Shown in pieces: positions 25,321-38,402 of a stretch of 64,000 nucleotides of DNA. Position numbers and translations under genes: made by a program. This DNA comes from Lachnospiraceae bacterium (GTDB lineage: Bacteria > Bacillota > Clostridia > Lachnospirales > Lachnospiraceae). Location of the stretch: contig CABIXN010000008.1 of the NCBI GenBank assembly GCA_902362715.1, positions 61,466-125,465 on the forward strand. Direction: 5' to 3'. Within the stretch, counting starts at the first letter, position 1. Each line of letters begins with the position of its first letter. The notes beneath the pieces are model-generated. The model saw only the letters and a list, made by a program, of their open reading frames with translations, was not told the origin of the DNA and ran no database searches.

Positions 25321-28300
25321 ATGAAAAAAATAGTGAAAGGACTTCTGGCAGCGGCCGTTTTTACTGTATGTCTGGCAGGAGGAGCAAAAGGTACGCAGGC
25401 AGAAGCGTATCAGCCGCCCTGTATACCCGGGGAAAAGGAACTGAAAGAGTACCAGAAGGACGGGACGCTGAAAGAGCGGATGGCGTATTATGAAAACAGT
25501 GCCGGGGCTGAGGTATCGGAAAGTTTGATTAAAAAAGCACTTTTCAGGGAGCAGGGAGGTTTAAAAACCAGAAGCAGTCTGCCGGATAACTGGGAAAATA
25601 TGAGCGGCGGTATGCCTGCGGAGGGCAATGCAAAGGTGCTGCTTTTGCATGTGGATTTTCCGGATGAGAAGTTTGAAGCCGGAGATACAAAAGAGGCGTT
25701 GGAAGAAATCGCATTTGGCAGTAACAATGATTATGCGCCGTATGAAAGTCTGACAGCTTATTATGAGCGTGCTTCTTACGGAAAATTACATATTGACGGA
25801 GACGTTTATTCCTATACTGCCGAAAACAACAGGGAATTTTATGAGAATGATATCGAAAGTCTGTTTACAGAAGCCATGAGAGCGCTGGATGATGAAGTGG
25901 ATTATAATCAGTTTGACGGAGACGGCGACGGATATCTGGACGGAGTATACCTGCATTTTGCCGGTGTGGACAGCGGCTGGGGCAGCACCTGGTGGAGCAT
26001 AACAAATAATTCATTGGGGCAGGAAGCTTTTGACGGGGTCCGCATAGGAAAATATGTGACTCTGCATAATCCTTCCAATACAAAATGGGGAGCCCAGACG
26101 CTGATTCATGAGACCGGCCATGTTCTGGGGCTTCCGGACTTTTACGCGCCCGGTCAGGATTATGAGGGCGGAATTAAAACCTATGACATGATGTATATGA
26201 ATACCGGCGATTACAACGGATTTTCCAAATGGCTCCTGGGATGGATTTCTGAGGATCAGGTTGTGCGGATTACCAAGGATAACTGGACAGACATAGACAG
26301 TGTAACATTGGAATCTTTGTCGGAGCAGGCCGCCGGAGATAATCCTAAAATTGCAGTGATATCACCAGAAGATCAGGGGATATTCTCGGAATACTTTGTA
26401 GTGGAATATGATACCTGTGTGGAAAATCAAAAAGCACTGACCTTTAACGGCAAAGCTTTGCCGGATGGCTTTCGGGTATTTCATGTAAATGCCCGGCTGA
26501 ATGACGGCGGAACAGGATTTGCTACAGGAAACTGGTCGGCGGACCAGACAAAGCTTATTGAACTGGTGGATCCGGACGAGGCATTGTTTCATGGTGATAT
26601 ATTCGGTGATGAGGACGGCTTTGATCAGGTGCCCGGACCTTATGATGCGGAAAGCTATCACTGCAAATTTATGGAAGGTGACAGCCTGACGCCGCAGTCT
26701 TTGCCAAACAGCGCCTTTGAAGGCGGAAAATATAAAGGCTATACCGGGATTACCATGGAATCCTTTGTTACCGGAGGAGAGGCGGCAGGAAGTTTTTCAG
26801 TATCTTTCGGGGAAGAAAGTCTTCTGCCGGATCCTGAGGATTTTGAACTTACAGAATGTGGAGGCTGGCTGACCACAGATCAGAGCAATGTTGTGATGAT
26901 ACCTTTTGCGCTGTCCATGGAGGCCTCGATTTTAGACGATAGGATTTCTCCGGTGCTTCAGACAAAGGACGGAAAAGAAATTAAAGGAAGAATAGAGCGG
27001 CTTACGGACAGCCAGATTTTGTTTGTGGCAGAGGCAGACAGTCTGACAGCCGGTCCAGCCAGAGTTGTTTTCCCTGAGGGATATTTTGATCTGGGTATGG
27101 GAGTTGCATCAAGGGAAATCGCGAGAGATATCAGCATCGCTGAAAATGCTGAAAAAACGGGTGGATTATCTATAGATTTTGGCAACAGCTTCAGTGGAGC
27201 AGCAGCTTTTGACGGCGGCTGGTATGTACTGATGTCTGATGAGAATGAACTGCGGTTATACAGGATCGCCAGTGATGGAAGTGTTCATTATGAGAATCTG
27301 GATGTCAGTTCCTGGGAAGGCTGGATTGCTCCGGGAGAGGGCAGTGTGGAAAATATAGTGATTCTCTCAGACGGGACTCTTGTTTTTAGAGGAAATGACT
27401 GGCTGGAAGGAACTTTGAAACTGGCCCATATTGATCAGGAAGGAAATCTTCTGGATGATATTGTGAAGCTGGATAGATCTGATTATGAATTGGCAGTTAC
27501 CGGTGATACTGTTAAGCTGTACCGTACCGAGTTGTATGAGCTGCAGGAGCTGCTAAGTGTGGATTTTAAAGGAGAACCGAAATCTGTTGAGATCACGGAC
27601 CGCATGAGATACAGTACCATTCTCTTTACAGATGAGGGATATCTGTTCCCGTACTATGAGGATCGGGACAAAAGCTATATTTGTTTTGATATCTATGACA
27701 AAAATGATAAATTAGTACATACTTTTTCATATGATTCTGAAAATGAAGATATGTTTAAGGGCGGGGAGTTTGCTGCTGCGGCATCAGCAGAGGGGAAATT
27801 ATATCTGTTTGCATTGATGCAGGATTATGAAGAGATTTGGTCTGCTTCTGATACCATGTATATAACCGGAGAGATGTGGTGCTATATATTGGATCAGAAA
27901 ACAGGAGGATTTCTGGGACGAACCCTTGTTGATCAACAGCTTCGGCTTACAAAAAATAGTAATAGCAATATAGGGCCGGAGCTGGTAACTGTATCGGTAT
28001 CCGATGATATGATGATGCTTCATCTGAGGAACCGGGTTGATGGAAAGTATCTGGATGACGGCTATTTTTATCTGGCAGACAGCTATTTTATAGATCTGCA
28101 GGGAAATCTTGTTTCAGAGACAAGCAGCATTAACTCAATGAAGGTTAGTTTTCAGAGCGGAAAATTATTAACAGCCGGGGCATGGCAGGATGGGAAAGTG
28201 GAGTTTTCCATTCATAATGCTGTCAAAGACCAGGAAGATACAGTGAAGCCGGATCCGAAGCCAGACGGAGATAAAGATCCCGGTAAACAGCCGGGGGATG

Positions 28301-28500
28301 AACTGGAAGATCAGGGCCCGGCTCCTGACAAACATCCAGCCGGCAGTAAAAATACCGATGCTTCAGCTTCTCAGACAGAAACTCAGATAGAAAAACCGGC
28401 AAAAACCGGTGATTCTTTCCGGACAGGTATTTATGCGGTTATGATTATAGCAGCAGGAGCGGCAGCGGTGCTGGTGGTCATAAAACGCAGAAATATATAA
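25321..28500 (+). CDS. Cell-wall-anchored M6 (immune inhibitor A-like) metalloprotease
   Basis: A 1059-residue exported protein. Signal peptide 1 to about 28 (cut near AEA). The M6 domain (about 100-340) has HETGHVLGLPDFY: H263, E264, H267 and D273 in the HExxHxxGxxD zinc pattern. A DGDGDGYLDG stretch (199-208) resembles a Ca2+ loop. The middle region has no clear catalytic motif. The C-terminus is a proline/acidic linker, then 'EKPAKTGDS', a hydrophobic helix and 'IKRRNI', a sortase-type sorting signal with TG-D in place of LPXTG-E. M6 proteases degrade host antimicrobial or matrix proteins in relatives. ATG 25321 follows GGGAGAGGTT, 24 bases after the RsmH paralogue. Confidence 0.9.
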   Translation: MKKIVKGLLAAAVFTVCLAGGAKGTQAEAYQPPCIPGEKELKEYQKDGTLKERMAYYENSAGAEVSESLIKKALFREQGGLKTRSSLPDNWENMSGGMPAEGNAKVLLLHVDFPDEKFEAGDTKEALEEIAFGSNNDYAPYESLTAYYERASYGKLHIDGDVYSYTAENNREFYENDIESLFTEAMRALDDEVDYNQFDGDGDGYLDGVYLHFAGVDSGWGSTWWSITNNSLGQEAFDGVRIGKYVTLHNPSNTKWGAQTLIHETGHVLGLPDFYAPGQDYEGGIKTYDMMYMNTGDYNGFSKWLLGWISEDQVVRITKDNWTDIDSVTLESLSEQAAGDNPKIAVISPEDQGIFSEYFVVEYDTCVENQKALTFNGKALPDGFRVFHVNARLNDGGTGFATGNWSADQTKLIELVDPDEALFHGDIFGDEDGFDQVPGPYDAESYHCKFMEGDSLTPQSLPNSAFEGGKYKGYTGITMESFVTGGEAAGSFSVSFGEESLLPDPEDFELTECGGWLTTDQSNVVMIPFALSMEASILDDRISPVLQTKDGKEIKGRIERLTDSQILFVAEADSLTAGPARVVFPEGYFDLGMGVASREIARDISIAENAEKTGGLSIDFGNSFSGAAAFDGGWYVLMSDENELRLYRIASDGSVHYENLDVSSWEGWIAPGEGSVENIVILSDGTLVFRGNDWLEGTLKLAHIDQEGNLLDDIVKLDRSDYELAVTGDTVKLYRTELYELQELLSVDFKGEPKSVEITDRMRYSTILFTDEGYLFPYYEDRDKSYICFDIYDKNDKLVHTFSYDSENEDMFKGGEFAAAASAEGKLYLFALMQDYEEIWSASDTMYITGEMWCYILDQKTGGFLGRTLVDQQLRLTKNSNSNIGPELVTVSVSDDMMMLHLRNRVDGKYLDDGYFYLADSYFIDLQGNLVSETSSINSMKVSFQSGKLLTAGAWQDGKVEFSIHNAVKDQEDTVKPDPKPDGDKDPGKQPGDELEDQGPAPDKHPAGSKNTDASASQTETQIEKPAKTGDSFRTGIYAVMIIAAGAAAVLVVIKRRNI

Positions 28501-28538
28501 AATAACACCATCGTTTGGCTGTGAAAAGGAGGAGTAGT

Positions 28539-30032
28539 ATGGCATATTATTATGAGGAACCATCCAGAACGTTTAGTGAATACCTGTTAGTTCCGGGGTA
28601 TTCATCTGTGAAATGTATTCCATCAGAGGTCAGCTTAAAAACCCCGCTGGTAAAGTTTAAAAAAGGGGAGGAACCAGCGCTGTCCATGAACATTCCCATG
28701 GTATCGGCTATTATGCAGTCCGTCTCTGACGACAGGCTTGCCATTGCTCTTGCTCAGGAGGGGGGCCTGGCTTTTATCTATGGCTCTCAGACGGCAGAGC
28801 GTCAGGCGGAAATGATACGGAAGGTAAAGCGGTACCGGGCAGGGTTTGTTGTCAGCGATTCTAACGTTTCTCCTGATATGACCCTGCAGGATGTCCTTGA
28901 CATTACTGAAAAAACAGGACATTCTACAGTGGCAGTAACTGAAAATGGAAAATCTCAGGGGAAATTACTTGGAATTGTCACAAACAAGGATTACCGCATC
29001 AGCCGTATGGATGCGGATACAAAAGTAAGTGAATTTATGACTCCTTTTGAAAAGATGGTGTATGCTCATGAAGATACGACTCTAAAAGAAGCCAATGATA
29101 TGATCTGGGAACATAAGATTAACTGTCTGCCCTTAATTAACAAAAAACAAGAGCTGGTATATCTTGTTTTCAGAAAAGATTATGATTCCCATAAAAAAAA
29201 TGAGAATGAGCTCATTGACAGTTGTAAGCGGTTTATGGTGGGAGCCGGAATCAATACAAGAGATTACAGGGAACGGGTACCTGTACTTTTAGAAGCCGGC
29301 GCGGATGTGCTCTGCATTGACAGTTCGGAAGGTTATTCTGAATGGCAGAAAATTACGATTGATTATATTCGGGAACAGTATGGAGATACCGTAAAAGTAG
29401 GAGCAGGAAATGTAGTAGATGCGGAAGGTTTCCGTTTCCTGGCAGAGGCCGGTGCTGATTTTATAAAAATAGGAATCGGTGGCGGAGCCATCTGTATTAC
29501 AAGAGAACAGAAAGGGATTGGCAGAGGACAGGCTACTGCAGTGATTGAGGTAGCAAGAGCCAGAGACCAGTATTATAAAGAGACCGGAATTTATATTCCC
29601 ATATGTTCCGACGGCGGGATTGTACATGATTATCATATTACACTGGCGCTGGCTATGGGCTCTGATTTTGTAATGCTTGGAAGGTATTTTGCCCGATTTG
29701 ATGAAAGTCCCACAAAGAGGGTAAATATTAATGGAAGCTATATGAAAGAATACTGGGGAGAAGGAAGTGCCAGAGCCAGAAACTGGCAGCGGTATGATAT
29801 GGGCGGCGATAAAAAGCTTTCCTTTGAAGAGGGAGTGGACTCTTTTGTGCCATATGCGGGCAGTTTGAAAGATAATGTTACACTGACCCTGAGTAAGGTG
29901 AGATCTACCATGTGCAACTGTGGTGCGTTAACGATTCCTGAGCTTCAGCAGAAAGCAAAAATTACATTGGTATCTTCCACCAGCATTGTGGAGGGCGGAG
30001 CCCATGACGTAATGCTGCGGGATAAACGATAA
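28539..30032 (+). CDS. guaB: IMP dehydrogenase
   Basis: A 497-residue enzyme that oxidises IMP to XMP with NAD+, the committed step to GMP. N-terminal TIM barrel with a CBS-pair insertion (about 95-215: '[13 protein letters not shown]', '[17 protein letters not shown]'), '[16 protein letters not shown]', the catalytic loop '[21 protein letters not shown]' carrying the Cys nucleophile, '[32 protein letters not shown]' and the mobile flap '[12 protein letters not shown]'. It is the divergent clostridial form. ATG 28539 has AAAGGAGGAGTAGT ahead; the frame to 28515 is not supported. Confidence 0.93.
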   Translation: MAYYYEEPSRTFSEYLLVPGYSSVKCIPSEVSLKTPLVKFKKGEEPALSMNIPMVSAIMQSVSDDRLAIALAQEGGLAFIYGSQTAERQAEMIRKVKRYRAGFVVSDSNVSPDMTLQDVLDITEKTGHSTVAVTENGKSQGKLLGIVTNKDYRISRMDADTKVSEFMTPFEKMVYAHEDTTLKEANDMIWEHKINCLPLINKKQELVYLVFRKDYDSHKKNENELIDSCKRFMVGAGINTRDYRERVPVLLEAGADVLCIDSSEGYSEWQKITIDYIREQYGDTVKVGAGNVVDAEGFRFLAEAGADFIKIGIGGGAICITREQKGIGRGQATAVIEVARARDQYYKETGIYIPICSDGGIVHDYHITLALAMGSDFVMLGRYFARFDESPTKRVNINGSYMKEYWGEGSARARNWQRYDMGGDKKLSFEEGVDSFVPYAGSLKDNVTLTLSKVRSTMCNCGALTIPELQQKAKITLVSSTSIVEGGAHDVMLRDKR

Positions 30033-30074
30033 AGCGGGAATACTTTTTAGAAATAGATCAGAATAGGTAAAAAC

Positions 30075-30113
30075 AAAAGGACCACATGGCAGGAATCGCT
30101 GTGTGGTTCTTTT
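30075..30113 (+). terminator. Terminator after guaB
   Basis: AAAAGGACCACA (30075-30086) pairs with TGTGGTTCTTTT (30102-30113), one G-U pair, with the terminal T run included in the stem. Confidence 0.85.
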
Positions 30114-30228
30114 GTCTGCATTGATTATATCTCTCAAAACACATGCGTCTCAATAAGAATATTTCCTGGCAGAAACAAAAAAAAGGTTTTGAATATTATA
30201 TTACAGAATGGATATTGAAGGAAAAATT

Positions 30229-31191
30229 ATGAAGCGAGAAGTGTTGTTAGAGCCACAGGCAGAAGAAGTCAGCAATGAGAGTATGGCGCAGCCAAGGATT
30301 TATCAGATGCCTCCTGCAAAAGGAAGAATGGTACTGGAAAAAATTCAAAGTTCTCCTGTTGAGATGTTTCCGGCGGAAATTACTTCTATGAAAGTAAATA
30401 CAGAGAAATGGGGAAATATTATGGTTTATATTGTTGTGCCGCCCCAGACGGAAGATCCTGCCAATGTAATTTATTATATTCACGGAGCCGGGTGGGTGTT
30501 CGGAAGCTTTCATACCCACGAAAAACTGGTGAGAGAGCTGGCGGCCAGAACCGGATGTATTGTTGTCTTTCCGGAGTATTCCCGTGCGCCGGAGGCCCGT
30601 TTTCCTGTTGCCATGAATCAGTGTTATTATGTGATGTGTCATCTGCAGACAATTCTTGCAGCCGCTGACTGCCGGATGAATCCATGCACTTTAACTGTAG
30701 CGGGAGACAGTGCCGGAGGAACCCTTGCTATTGATATGACACTGCTGGCAAAATATAAAAAAGGGCCTCAGATACAAAAACAGCTGTTGTTTTATCCGGT
30801 AACCAATGCCTGCTTTGATACGGAATCATATTGCCGGTTTGGGGAAGATTATTATTTGTACAAAGATGGTATGAAATGGTTCTGGAATCAGTATATCAGA
30901 TCCAGACGTGCAAAGAGCAATATTCTGGTTTCTCCTCTTAGGGCCAGCAGGGAGCAGCTTTGCAATCTTCCAATGGCTATGATTATTAATGGAGAAGCAG
31001 ATGTGCTTAGAGATGAGGGAGAGGCTTACGCTGTGAAGCTTAGAGAAGCCTGTGTACCTGTCACTGCGGTAAGGATACAGGCTATGATACATGATTTTGT
31101 AATGCTTCACTCTCTGGATCAGACACTGGCATGCAGAGCCGCTATGGATCTGGCATGTGGGTGGATAATCAGAAATAACTGCTGTGATTAA
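30229..31191 (+). CDS. Alpha/beta hydrolase, hormone-sensitive-lipase (HSL) type
   Basis: A 320-residue cytoplasmic esterase. The oxyanion motif HGAGW (85-89, HSL type HGGG/HGAG), the nucleophile elbow GDSAGG (S161), the Asp-containing 'INGEADVLRDEGEAYAVKL' and the last catalytic His in 'MIHDFVMLHSL' are all in place. Substrate: short acyl esters or arylesters. ATG 30229 with GAAGGAAAAATT is preferred to the in-frame ATG 30208. A similar hydrolase, with a different sequence, lies at 54364. Confidence 0.88.
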   Translation: MKREVLLEPQAEEVSNESMAQPRIYQMPPAKGRMVLEKIQSSPVEMFPAEITSMKVNTEKWGNIMVYIVVPPQTEDPANVIYYIHGAGWVFGSFHTHEKLVRELAARTGCIVVFPEYSRAPEARFPVAMNQCYYVMCHLQTILAAADCRMNPCTLTVAGDSAGGTLAIDMTLLAKYKKGPQIQKQLLFYPVTNACFDTESYCRFGEDYYLYKDGMKWFWNQYIRSRRAKSNILVSPLRASREQLCNLPMAMIINGEADVLRDEGEAYAVKLREACVPVTAVRIQAMIHDFVMLHSLDQTLACRAAMDLACGWIIRNNCCD

Positions 31192-31316
31192 TTTTTAATT
31201 TTATAATCATTAAAACCGCTGCACCATATGGTAGTTTTTAACAACCGTTATACCGGGAATTTATTTTGGATTTTTTCCCATAATAAATAGATAGCTTGAG
31301 AAAGGAGCAGCTGAGT

Positions 31317-34623
<3,307 letters not shown>

Positions 34624-34696
34624 GATTGAGGCATGAAAAGATTCATGTTAAGGCTGTTAAGATGAAAGTACAATGCCGGGAAATTGTTCTGCAGTG

Positions 34697-34724
34697 TTCC
34701 GGCAGTCAGAAAGGACTGCCGGAA
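34697..34724. terminator. Perfect hairpin between convergent bgl and guaD genes
   Basis: TTCCGGCAGTC (34697-34707) pairs with GACTGCCGGAA (34714-34724), 11 bp, loop AGAAAG. No T run follows on the + strand; an A-rich run does, so the terminator call on either strand is tentative. Position between 34623 and 34789, where converging transcripts end, supports it. Confidence 0.45.
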
Positions 34725-34788
34725 AAAAGGATATAGAAGACAGCCGGTTGATATCATTTATGGAAAAGGACAGGTAAATAAACAGTAT

Positions 34789-36081
34789 TTAAAAGAGTTG
34801 TCGTCCGGCCACAAATTTGTGAAGGATATCTCTGTCTTCGGACAGATAGATAACTCGTTCCAGACGCTGCCGCAGTGTCAGAGGGCTGGTATTTGGAAAT
34901 CGTGATTCGTCCATTACCAGTATATCTGCGTCCCATCCGGGGAGGAAGCTGCCTGTTTTTCCAAAGAAGGTTCCGCCGCCGGCAGTTCCCATCCAGAATG
35001 CCTCCTCAACGGTAACCGGTACGGCATCAGTATCTATCAGGCGCCAGTAAAGCTTGGAAACCTGAATGGCATCTGTCATAGCCCGGAAAATGGAGCCGCA
35101 GGTCCCCCCGGCGATATCGCTGCCCAGACCGATTCTGAGGTCCTGGTCCAGATAGCGCCGGACGGGAGCAATACCGGAAGAGAGATTGGTGTTGGACTGG
35201 GGGCAGTGGGCAACCCACACATTCTGTGATTTTAACAATTCTATTTCTTCTGGAGAAGAGTGGACGCAGTGCGCCATGATGGTTGGACAGGTTTCACCGC
35301 CAAATAAATGATAATTGTAATAGGCTTCCCCGTAAAAACGGCTGTCGGGACATAATTCCTGCACCCATTCAATTTCGGACAGGTTTTCAGACAGATGACT
35401 CTGTACCGGCAGACCGGTATTCTTTTGCAGATCAGCCAGTCCTTTCATCAACGGATCAGAGCAGGAAGGAATAAAGCGGGGAGTCAGGATTGGCAGACAG
35501 CGTTTTTGTTTTTTTGAGGCTTCAAGCCATAATTGTGTATCAGACAGGGATGTGTTAAAGTCTGCTTCACATAAAGGGAAGGGACAGTTTCGATCCATAT
35601 TTACTTTTCCGACTTTGGTAATAAGGCCGCTTGCCTCCAGCATATCCATTAAAAGCAGTGTTGCAGTTACATGCCGGGTAGCAAAGATACAGGCTCGCGT
35701 GCTGGGGCCGTGTATCATATCATCGGTGAATCTGCGGTAAGCATTCCGTGCATAGGCGAGGTCCTCATATCTGCTCTCTTCCGGGAATGTGTGGGTATTC
35801 AGCCAGTCCAGCAATTCAAGATCCATGCCCATTCCACGGAATGAATACTGGGGAGCATGGGTATGGAGATCAGTAAGCCCGGGCAGTATCAGGTGTCCGG
35901 AATAGTCTGTTACAGGAATATGTCTGTACTGCATGGGAATATTTTCAAAGATACCGGCACATATGCCGTTTATACAGATCAGAAAATGATTTTCTCTGGC
36001 CGCAAGCTCCTTTTTGGATGCGGAATAGCAGAAATCACCCTTTATAATAAATGTAAAATTATGTTTCATAGTATTGTTCAT
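34789..36081 (-). CDS. guaD: Guanine deaminase
   Basis: A 430-residue amidohydrolase that turns guanine to xanthine. Motifs: 'HLILPGLTDLHTHAPQYSFRGMGMDLELLDWLNTHTFPEE' (metal-binding HxH and the substrate loop), 'THVTATLLLMDMLE'-like region, 'QSHLSENLSEIEWVQ', 'HCVHSSPEEIELL', 'AHCPQSNTNLSSGIAPVRRYL' and 'IGLGSDIAGGTCGSIF' (metal Asp). ATG on the minus strand at 36081 has AGGTGGACAAAA; the frame to 36147 is extra. Purine recycling agrees with guaB nearby. Confidence 0.92.
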   Translation of the reverse strand: MNNTMKHNFTFIIKGDFCYSASKKELAARENHFLICINGICAGIFENIPMQYRHIPVTDYSGHLILPGLTDLHTHAPQYSFRGMGMDLELLDWLNTHTFPEESRYEDLAYARNAYRRFTDDMIHGPSTRACIFATRHVTATLLLMDMLEASGLITKVGKVNMDRNCPFPLCEADFNTSLSDTQLWLEASKKQKRCLPILTPRFIPSCSDPLMKGLADLQKNTGLPVQSHLSENLSEIEWVQELCPDSRFYGEAYYNYHLFGGETCPTIMAHCVHSSPEEIELLKSQNVWVAHCPQSNTNLSSGIAPVRRYLDQDLRIGLGSDIAGGTCGSIFRAMTDAIQVSKLYWRLIDTDAVPVTVEEAFWMGTAGGGTFFGKTGSFLPGWDADILVMDESRFPNTSPLTLRQRLERVIYLSEDRDILHKFVAGRQLF

Positions 36082-36252
36082 TTTTGTCCACCTTCTGTTT
36101 TTAATCTCATAAGCAGCCGTTTTAGAAATATGCGTCAGCAATGTCAATAATAGTATAACATTTTTCAGAGTCTGTCATGGGGAATTAAAGAATAATTTTA
36201 TCTGGATATTACATGGAGTTAACCAATTGTTTACAATTAATAAAAAAAGGGA

Positions 36253-36282
36253 TTGTGTACAGGTTGTTGTCTATTATATAAT
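36253..36282 (+). promoter_or_regulatory. Promoter for the NSS transporter
   Basis: TTGTGT (36253-36258) and a perfect TATAAT (36277-36282), spacer 18, 36 bases before the start codon. Confidence 0.55.
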
Positions 36283-36317
36283 AGCGAAAGAGTATACTTA
36301 CAGAGAGGACATGAAAT

Positions 36318-37682
36318 ATGGAAAATAATGAAAAGAAAAGAAGCAGTTTTTCCGGCGGAATAGGCTTTGTGCTTGCTGCTGCGGGGAGTGCTGTCGGTCT
36401 TGGAAACCTTTGGAGATTTCCTTATCTGGTGGCGCAGTATGGAGGCGGAATTTTTATACTTGTTTATATAATTGCGGCCCTTACCTTCGGCTTTGCATTA
36501 ATGACCACAGAGATTGCCGTCGGAAGAAAAACAAAGAAAAGCCCCATTTTGGCATACAAGGCAATACATAAAAAGTTTGGATTTTTAGGATACATTGCAG
36601 CACTGGTACCAATTATTATACTGCCTTATTACTGTGTTATCGGAGGCTGGGTAATTAAATATATGGCAACATATGTTGGAGGCGCTGGGAGAGCGGCGGC
36701 AGATACCGGATATTTTGGCAGCTTTATTGGAAGTTCAGGTTCTCCCCTTATCTTTTTTGCAATCTTTTTAGCTGTTACAGTATTTATTATTCTCATTGGA
36801 GTAGAAAAGGGAATTGAAAAAATCAGTAAATTTCTGATGCCCCTTCTGCTGGTGATATCAGTAATTATCTGCATTTATGTCTGCACCCTTCCGGGAGCAG
36901 GGGCAGGTATTAAATATTATCTCCTTCCGGATGTTTCCAAATTCTCCTTTATGACCGTCTGCGCGGCTGTGGGACAGATCTTCTTTTCCATGAGTCTTGC
37001 CATGGGAATTATGGTTACTTACGGATCCTATACAAAGAAAGAGACAAATCTTACAAAATCTGTAAATCAGATTGAGATTTTTGATACAGTTGTGGCATTT
37101 ATGGCAGGATTTATGGTAGTGCCTGCACTGTATGTGTTCAGCGGAGAGGCCGGGCTGCAGCAGAGCGGGGCAGGACTGATGTTTGAGACACTGCCAAGGG
37201 TATTTGATCAGATGGGCGGCGGTATGATTATAGGCACACTGTTTTTTGTTCTGGTATTTTTTGCGGCTCTGACCAGTTCGATTTCCATTATGGAAGCAAT
37301 TGTTTCTTCCTTTATGGATAAATTCAAAATGACGCGTCTGAAAGCATGTATCATTACTATTGTAATTTGTATTCTTCTTGGAGTACCCGCATCACTTGGA
37401 AATGGAGCATGGTCGAATATTAAACTGCTTGGCATGGACTTCTTAACCTTCTTCGATTATCTGAGCAACAGTGTTATCATGCCCATTGTGGCTCTGTGCA
37501 CCTGCCTGCTGATTGGATGGTTTGTGGGATGTAAAGTGATTATCAAAGAAATTACAAGAAATGGGGAAAGAATGCACAGAAAGAAACTGTACATTGTTAT
37601 GATTAAATTCGTGGCGCCGATTTTACTAGTTATCATATTAATTACATCTTCCCTGTCACAATTTGGAATTATAAGTATATAG
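36318..37682 (+). CDS. Neurotransmitter:sodium symporter (NSS/SNF) family transporter
   Basis: A 454-residue polytopic membrane protein with about 11-12 segments. The first helix has the unwound 'AAAGSAVGLGNLWRFPYLVAQYGGGIFILVY' signature (Na+ and substrate sites), and helix 8 region has 'FFAALTSSISIMEAIVSSFMDKFKM'. Bacterial relatives (LeuT, TnaT, MhsT) import amino acids with Na+. Substrate is not predictable. It is divergent from guaD, ATG 36318 follows AGAGAGGACATGAAAT. Confidence 0.92.
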   Translation: MENNEKKRSSFSGGIGFVLAAAGSAVGLGNLWRFPYLVAQYGGGIFILVYIIAALTFGFALMTTEIAVGRKTKKSPILAYKAIHKKFGFLGYIAALVPIIILPYYCVIGGWVIKYMATYVGGAGRAAADTGYFGSFIGSSGSPLIFFAIFLAVTVFIILIGVEKGIEKISKFLMPLLLVISVIICIYVCTLPGAGAGIKYYLLPDVSKFSFMTVCAAVGQIFFSMSLAMGIMVTYGSYTKKETNLTKSVNQIEIFDTVVAFMAGFMVVPALYVFSGEAGLQQSGAGLMFETLPRVFDQMGGGMIIGTLFFVLVFFAALTSSISIMEAIVSSFMDKFKMTRLKACIITIVICILLGVPASLGNGAWSNIKLLGMDFLTFFDYLSNSVIMPIVALCTCLLIGWFVGCKVIIKEITRNGERMHRKKLYIVMIKFVAPILLVIILITSSLSQFGIISI

Positions 37683-37718
37683 TGAACGGTATTGGCTGTT
37701 CTGACAGTCAGTTCATAT

Positions 37719-37762
37719 AATAAAGCTTCTGCGCGGTGAAAGCCGCGTGGAAGCTTTATTAA
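37719..37762 (+). terminator. Terminator after the NSS transporter
   Basis: AATAAAGCTTC-GCGCGG (37719-37736) pairs with CCGCGT-GAAGCTTTATT (37743-37760), almost perfect 18-bp stem, short GAAAG loop. Confidence 0.82.
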
Positions 37763-38138
37763 TGTTAAAAAACATACTTTGTGTGAATATGCCCGCTTAT
37801 GGGAAGGTGAAGTGTGCCGCTGGTAAAACCCTGCCCAGGCAGAGACCACTGCCGGTTTCTAAATAGTCACCAATAAGAACAAAAAAAGTTAAAAAAACAA
37901 GTGAAATTTAATTAAAGTGTATTGGACAACAAGTGAATGAAAAGAATGAGATGTAAAAAATGCACAAAAATTAAGAAAAATAATTCGGGAATAATCGTGC
38001 ATAAATAAAGCTCAAACCTGAGTTTCAAAAAAATCCAGTGAAAAAATGAATAAATAATTCTCAAAAAGAATGAAAAATCAGGAGTGTATGAATAAAAAAA
38101 CAAGTAAAAATGATGCAAAATGCAAAAAAAAGAATTTG
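37763..38138. other. A/T-rich intergenic spacer without genes
   Basis: Between the NSS terminator and the atp promoter lies about 375 bases that are A-rich on the + strand. Open frames here (for example 37912-38316 on the minus strand) are low-complexity F/I/L/Y-rich and match nothing. No RNA gene or repeat is evident. Confidence 0.6.
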
Positions 38139-38167
38139 TTGACAAAGTAAAATTGTAGGAATAATAT
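38139..38167 (+). promoter_or_regulatory. Promoter of the ATP synthase operon
   Basis: TTGACA (38139-38144), 17-base spacer, TAATAT (38162-38167). The transcript would start near 38174, giving a leader of about 230 bases before atpB. Confidence 0.78.
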
Positions 38168-38212
38168 ACATACAAATGTGGACCCCCGCAGCTATAAAGT
38201 ACAGGAGGCATG

Positions 38213-38259
38213 GCCGAAGATGGCTGTTTTATGAAAAATAAAACAGAGCATTCTTCGGC
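38213..38259 (+). promoter_or_regulatory. Long hairpin in the atp leader
   Basis: GCCGAAGA (38213-38220) pairs with TCTTCGGC (38252-38259) and CTGTTTTAT (38224-38232) with ATAAAACAG (38238-38246), loop GAAAA. No T run follows, so it is not an ordinary terminator. It lies in the same leader as the palindrome at 38277. Confidence 0.6.
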
Positions 38260-38276
38260 TATGAGTCTCTTTAAAG

Positions 38277-38294
38277 ATATTGGTATACCAATAT
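38277..38294. promoter_or_regulatory. 18-bp perfect palindrome in the atp leader, possible operator
   Basis: ATATTGGTATACCAATAT is its own reverse complement. Its core TGGTATACCA fits the TNGT-N-ACNA pattern of FadR-type GntR regulators. It lies about 105 bases downstream of the presumed start of transcription, so if bound it would act as a roadblock, or it may be an RNA hairpin instead. Confidence 0.5.
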
Positions 38295-38402
38295 ACAGCG
38301 GGCATGTGTTCTGCATTTGAATTTTGCTCTGGGAGACCGGACGGGGAAAGAGGTGAGATGAACAAAACGGGATAAAGTAATTTCAGAAAGGAAGTGAGCA
38401 GT

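Noticed and set aside
37912..38316. 134-residue open frame on the minus strand before atpB
   Set aside because: Low-complexity F/L/I/Y content from A-rich DNA, overlapping the atp promoter and leader; no ribosome site or family.
38210..38320. 36-codon frame in the atp leader beginning MAEDGCF
   Set aside because: AGGAGG lies one base from the ATG, too close to work, and the frame coincides with the hairpin and palindrome, which explain the sequence better.
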